Positions 14,260-14,700 of a DNA stretch of 14,700 nt are shown one piece after another. Where the stretch lies: contig CBFDBT010000047.1 of the NCBI GenBank assembly GCA_965603115.1, forward strand, positions 1-14,700, in the 5' to 3' direction. Position 1 is the stretch's first letter, and each line of letters begins with the position of its first letter. The notes beneath the pieces are model-generated. The model had not been told where the DNA came from. It searched no databases and worked only from the letters and a program-made list of their open reading frames with translations. The translations under genes and the position numbers were made by a program. Source of the DNA: CBFDBT01 sp965603115 (GTDB lineage: Bacteria; Pseudomonadota; Alphaproteobacteria; Sphingomonadales; Kordiimonadaceae).

Positions 14260-14700
14260 ATGCGGCAGTTTTATAAAACCTTAGTTGATGCTTTGCGGGA
14301 CCTTGCCCCGATAGTTGGTGTTGTACTCTTTTTCCAGCTCATTGTACTACAACAACCTTTTCCTGAACCAATGAAAATTATGGGCGGAATGGCTGCAGTT
14401 GTTGTTGGCCTTGCACTGTTCATTCAAGGGCTTGAAATCAGTTTGTTCCCACTTGGAGAAAACATGGCTGGCGCCTTAGTGCGAAAAGGCAGTATTCCCT
14501 GGTTAATTATTTTTTCATTTGCCCTTGGTTTTGGGACCACAGTGGCTGAACCCGCCCTGATTGCCGTTAGTCAAGAAGCTGCCAGAATAACAGCTTCCGC
14601 AGGTTTGATTGAAGCAACCGAAGAGGCGCAGGCATCGTATTCCTTTGGGTTTCGTATTTATGTAGCTGTATCAGTTGGCATTGCTATTGTTACTGGTGTT
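14260..14700 (+). CDS. DUF1538 membrane protein, 5' part (runs off the window)
   Basis: An open frame from the ATG at 14260 to the window end (147 codons, incomplete at the 3' side). It starts MRQFYKTLVDALRDLAPIVG, continues with hydrophobic helices (VGVVLFFQLIVL; GMAAVVVGLALFIQGLEISLF), then PLGENMAGALV and WLIIFSFALGFGTTVAEPAL, which are typical of DUF1538. The repeated helix pairs with GTTVAEPAL-like turns suggest an inner-membrane transporter. Members of this family have been proposed to act as cation/proton antiporters (UmpAB-type), which I recall but cannot verify here. The ribosome site is weak (GTGAGAG). Confidence 0.85.
   Translation, partial: MRQFYKTLVDALRDLAPIVGVVLFFQLIVLQQPFPEPMKIMGGMAAVVVGLALFIQGLEISLFPLGENMAGALVRKGSIPWLIIFSFALGFGTTVAEPALIAVSQEAARITASAGLIEATEEAQASYSFGFRIYVAVSVGIAIVTGV

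Overview
This window most likely comes from a marine-type alphaproteobacterium. The basis is the CHASE3-HAMP methyl-accepting chemotaxis protein with an alphaproteobacterial-style C-terminus, the OprB-like outer-membrane porin with a C-terminal Phe, and the general codon style. Genus cannot be fixed; Kordiimonadales or a similar order is only a guess. Every supported gene lies on the plus strand.

Layout. (1) 43-1122: a secreted protein of unknown function, followed by a clear rho-independent terminator. (2) 1552-5536: an AT-rich, probable two-gene restriction-modification system. It has a predicted PD-(D/E)xK endonuclease and an unusual single-chain methyltransferase made of an XRE-type helix-turn-helix followed by two complete DNA cytosine-5 methyltransferase domains. 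A perfect 9-bp inverted repeat with the Shine-Dalgarno in its loop abuts the methyltransferase start codon and is a candidate autoregulatory site. (3) 5591-7331: a cassette of three tightly coupled unknown genes behind a strong promoter with an embedded imperfect palindrome. The cassette is bracketed by two nearly identical 50-bp direct repeats. (4) 7040-7954: a repeat-rich region with two copies of a 25-bp palindromic element, clustered GGCACCA ends and a likely 40-codon gene. (5) 7955-12774: more ordinary chromosomal genes. These are an alanine-dehydrogenase/PNT-type enzyme close to N5-(carboxyethyl)ornithine synthase, a broken 2OG-Fe(II) oxygenase, a chemoreceptor and a carbohydrate-porin-like protein. 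(6) 12775-14259: a DUF3050 (heme-oxygenase-like) gene between further copies of the same repeats. (7) 14260 to the end: the start of a DUF1538 membrane protein.

The left half and the DUF3050 segment look like accessory DNA in an insertion-prone region. The 25-bp palindrome (four copies), a diverged ~120-bp repeat (two copies) and the 50-bp repeat (two copies) all sit in intergenic DNA around the accessory genes. No integrase or transposase is visible in the window, so the mechanism is unresolved. The most promising candidates for something new are the HTH-dual methyltransferase system with its start-codon inverted repeat, and the repeat-bracketed three-gene operon.
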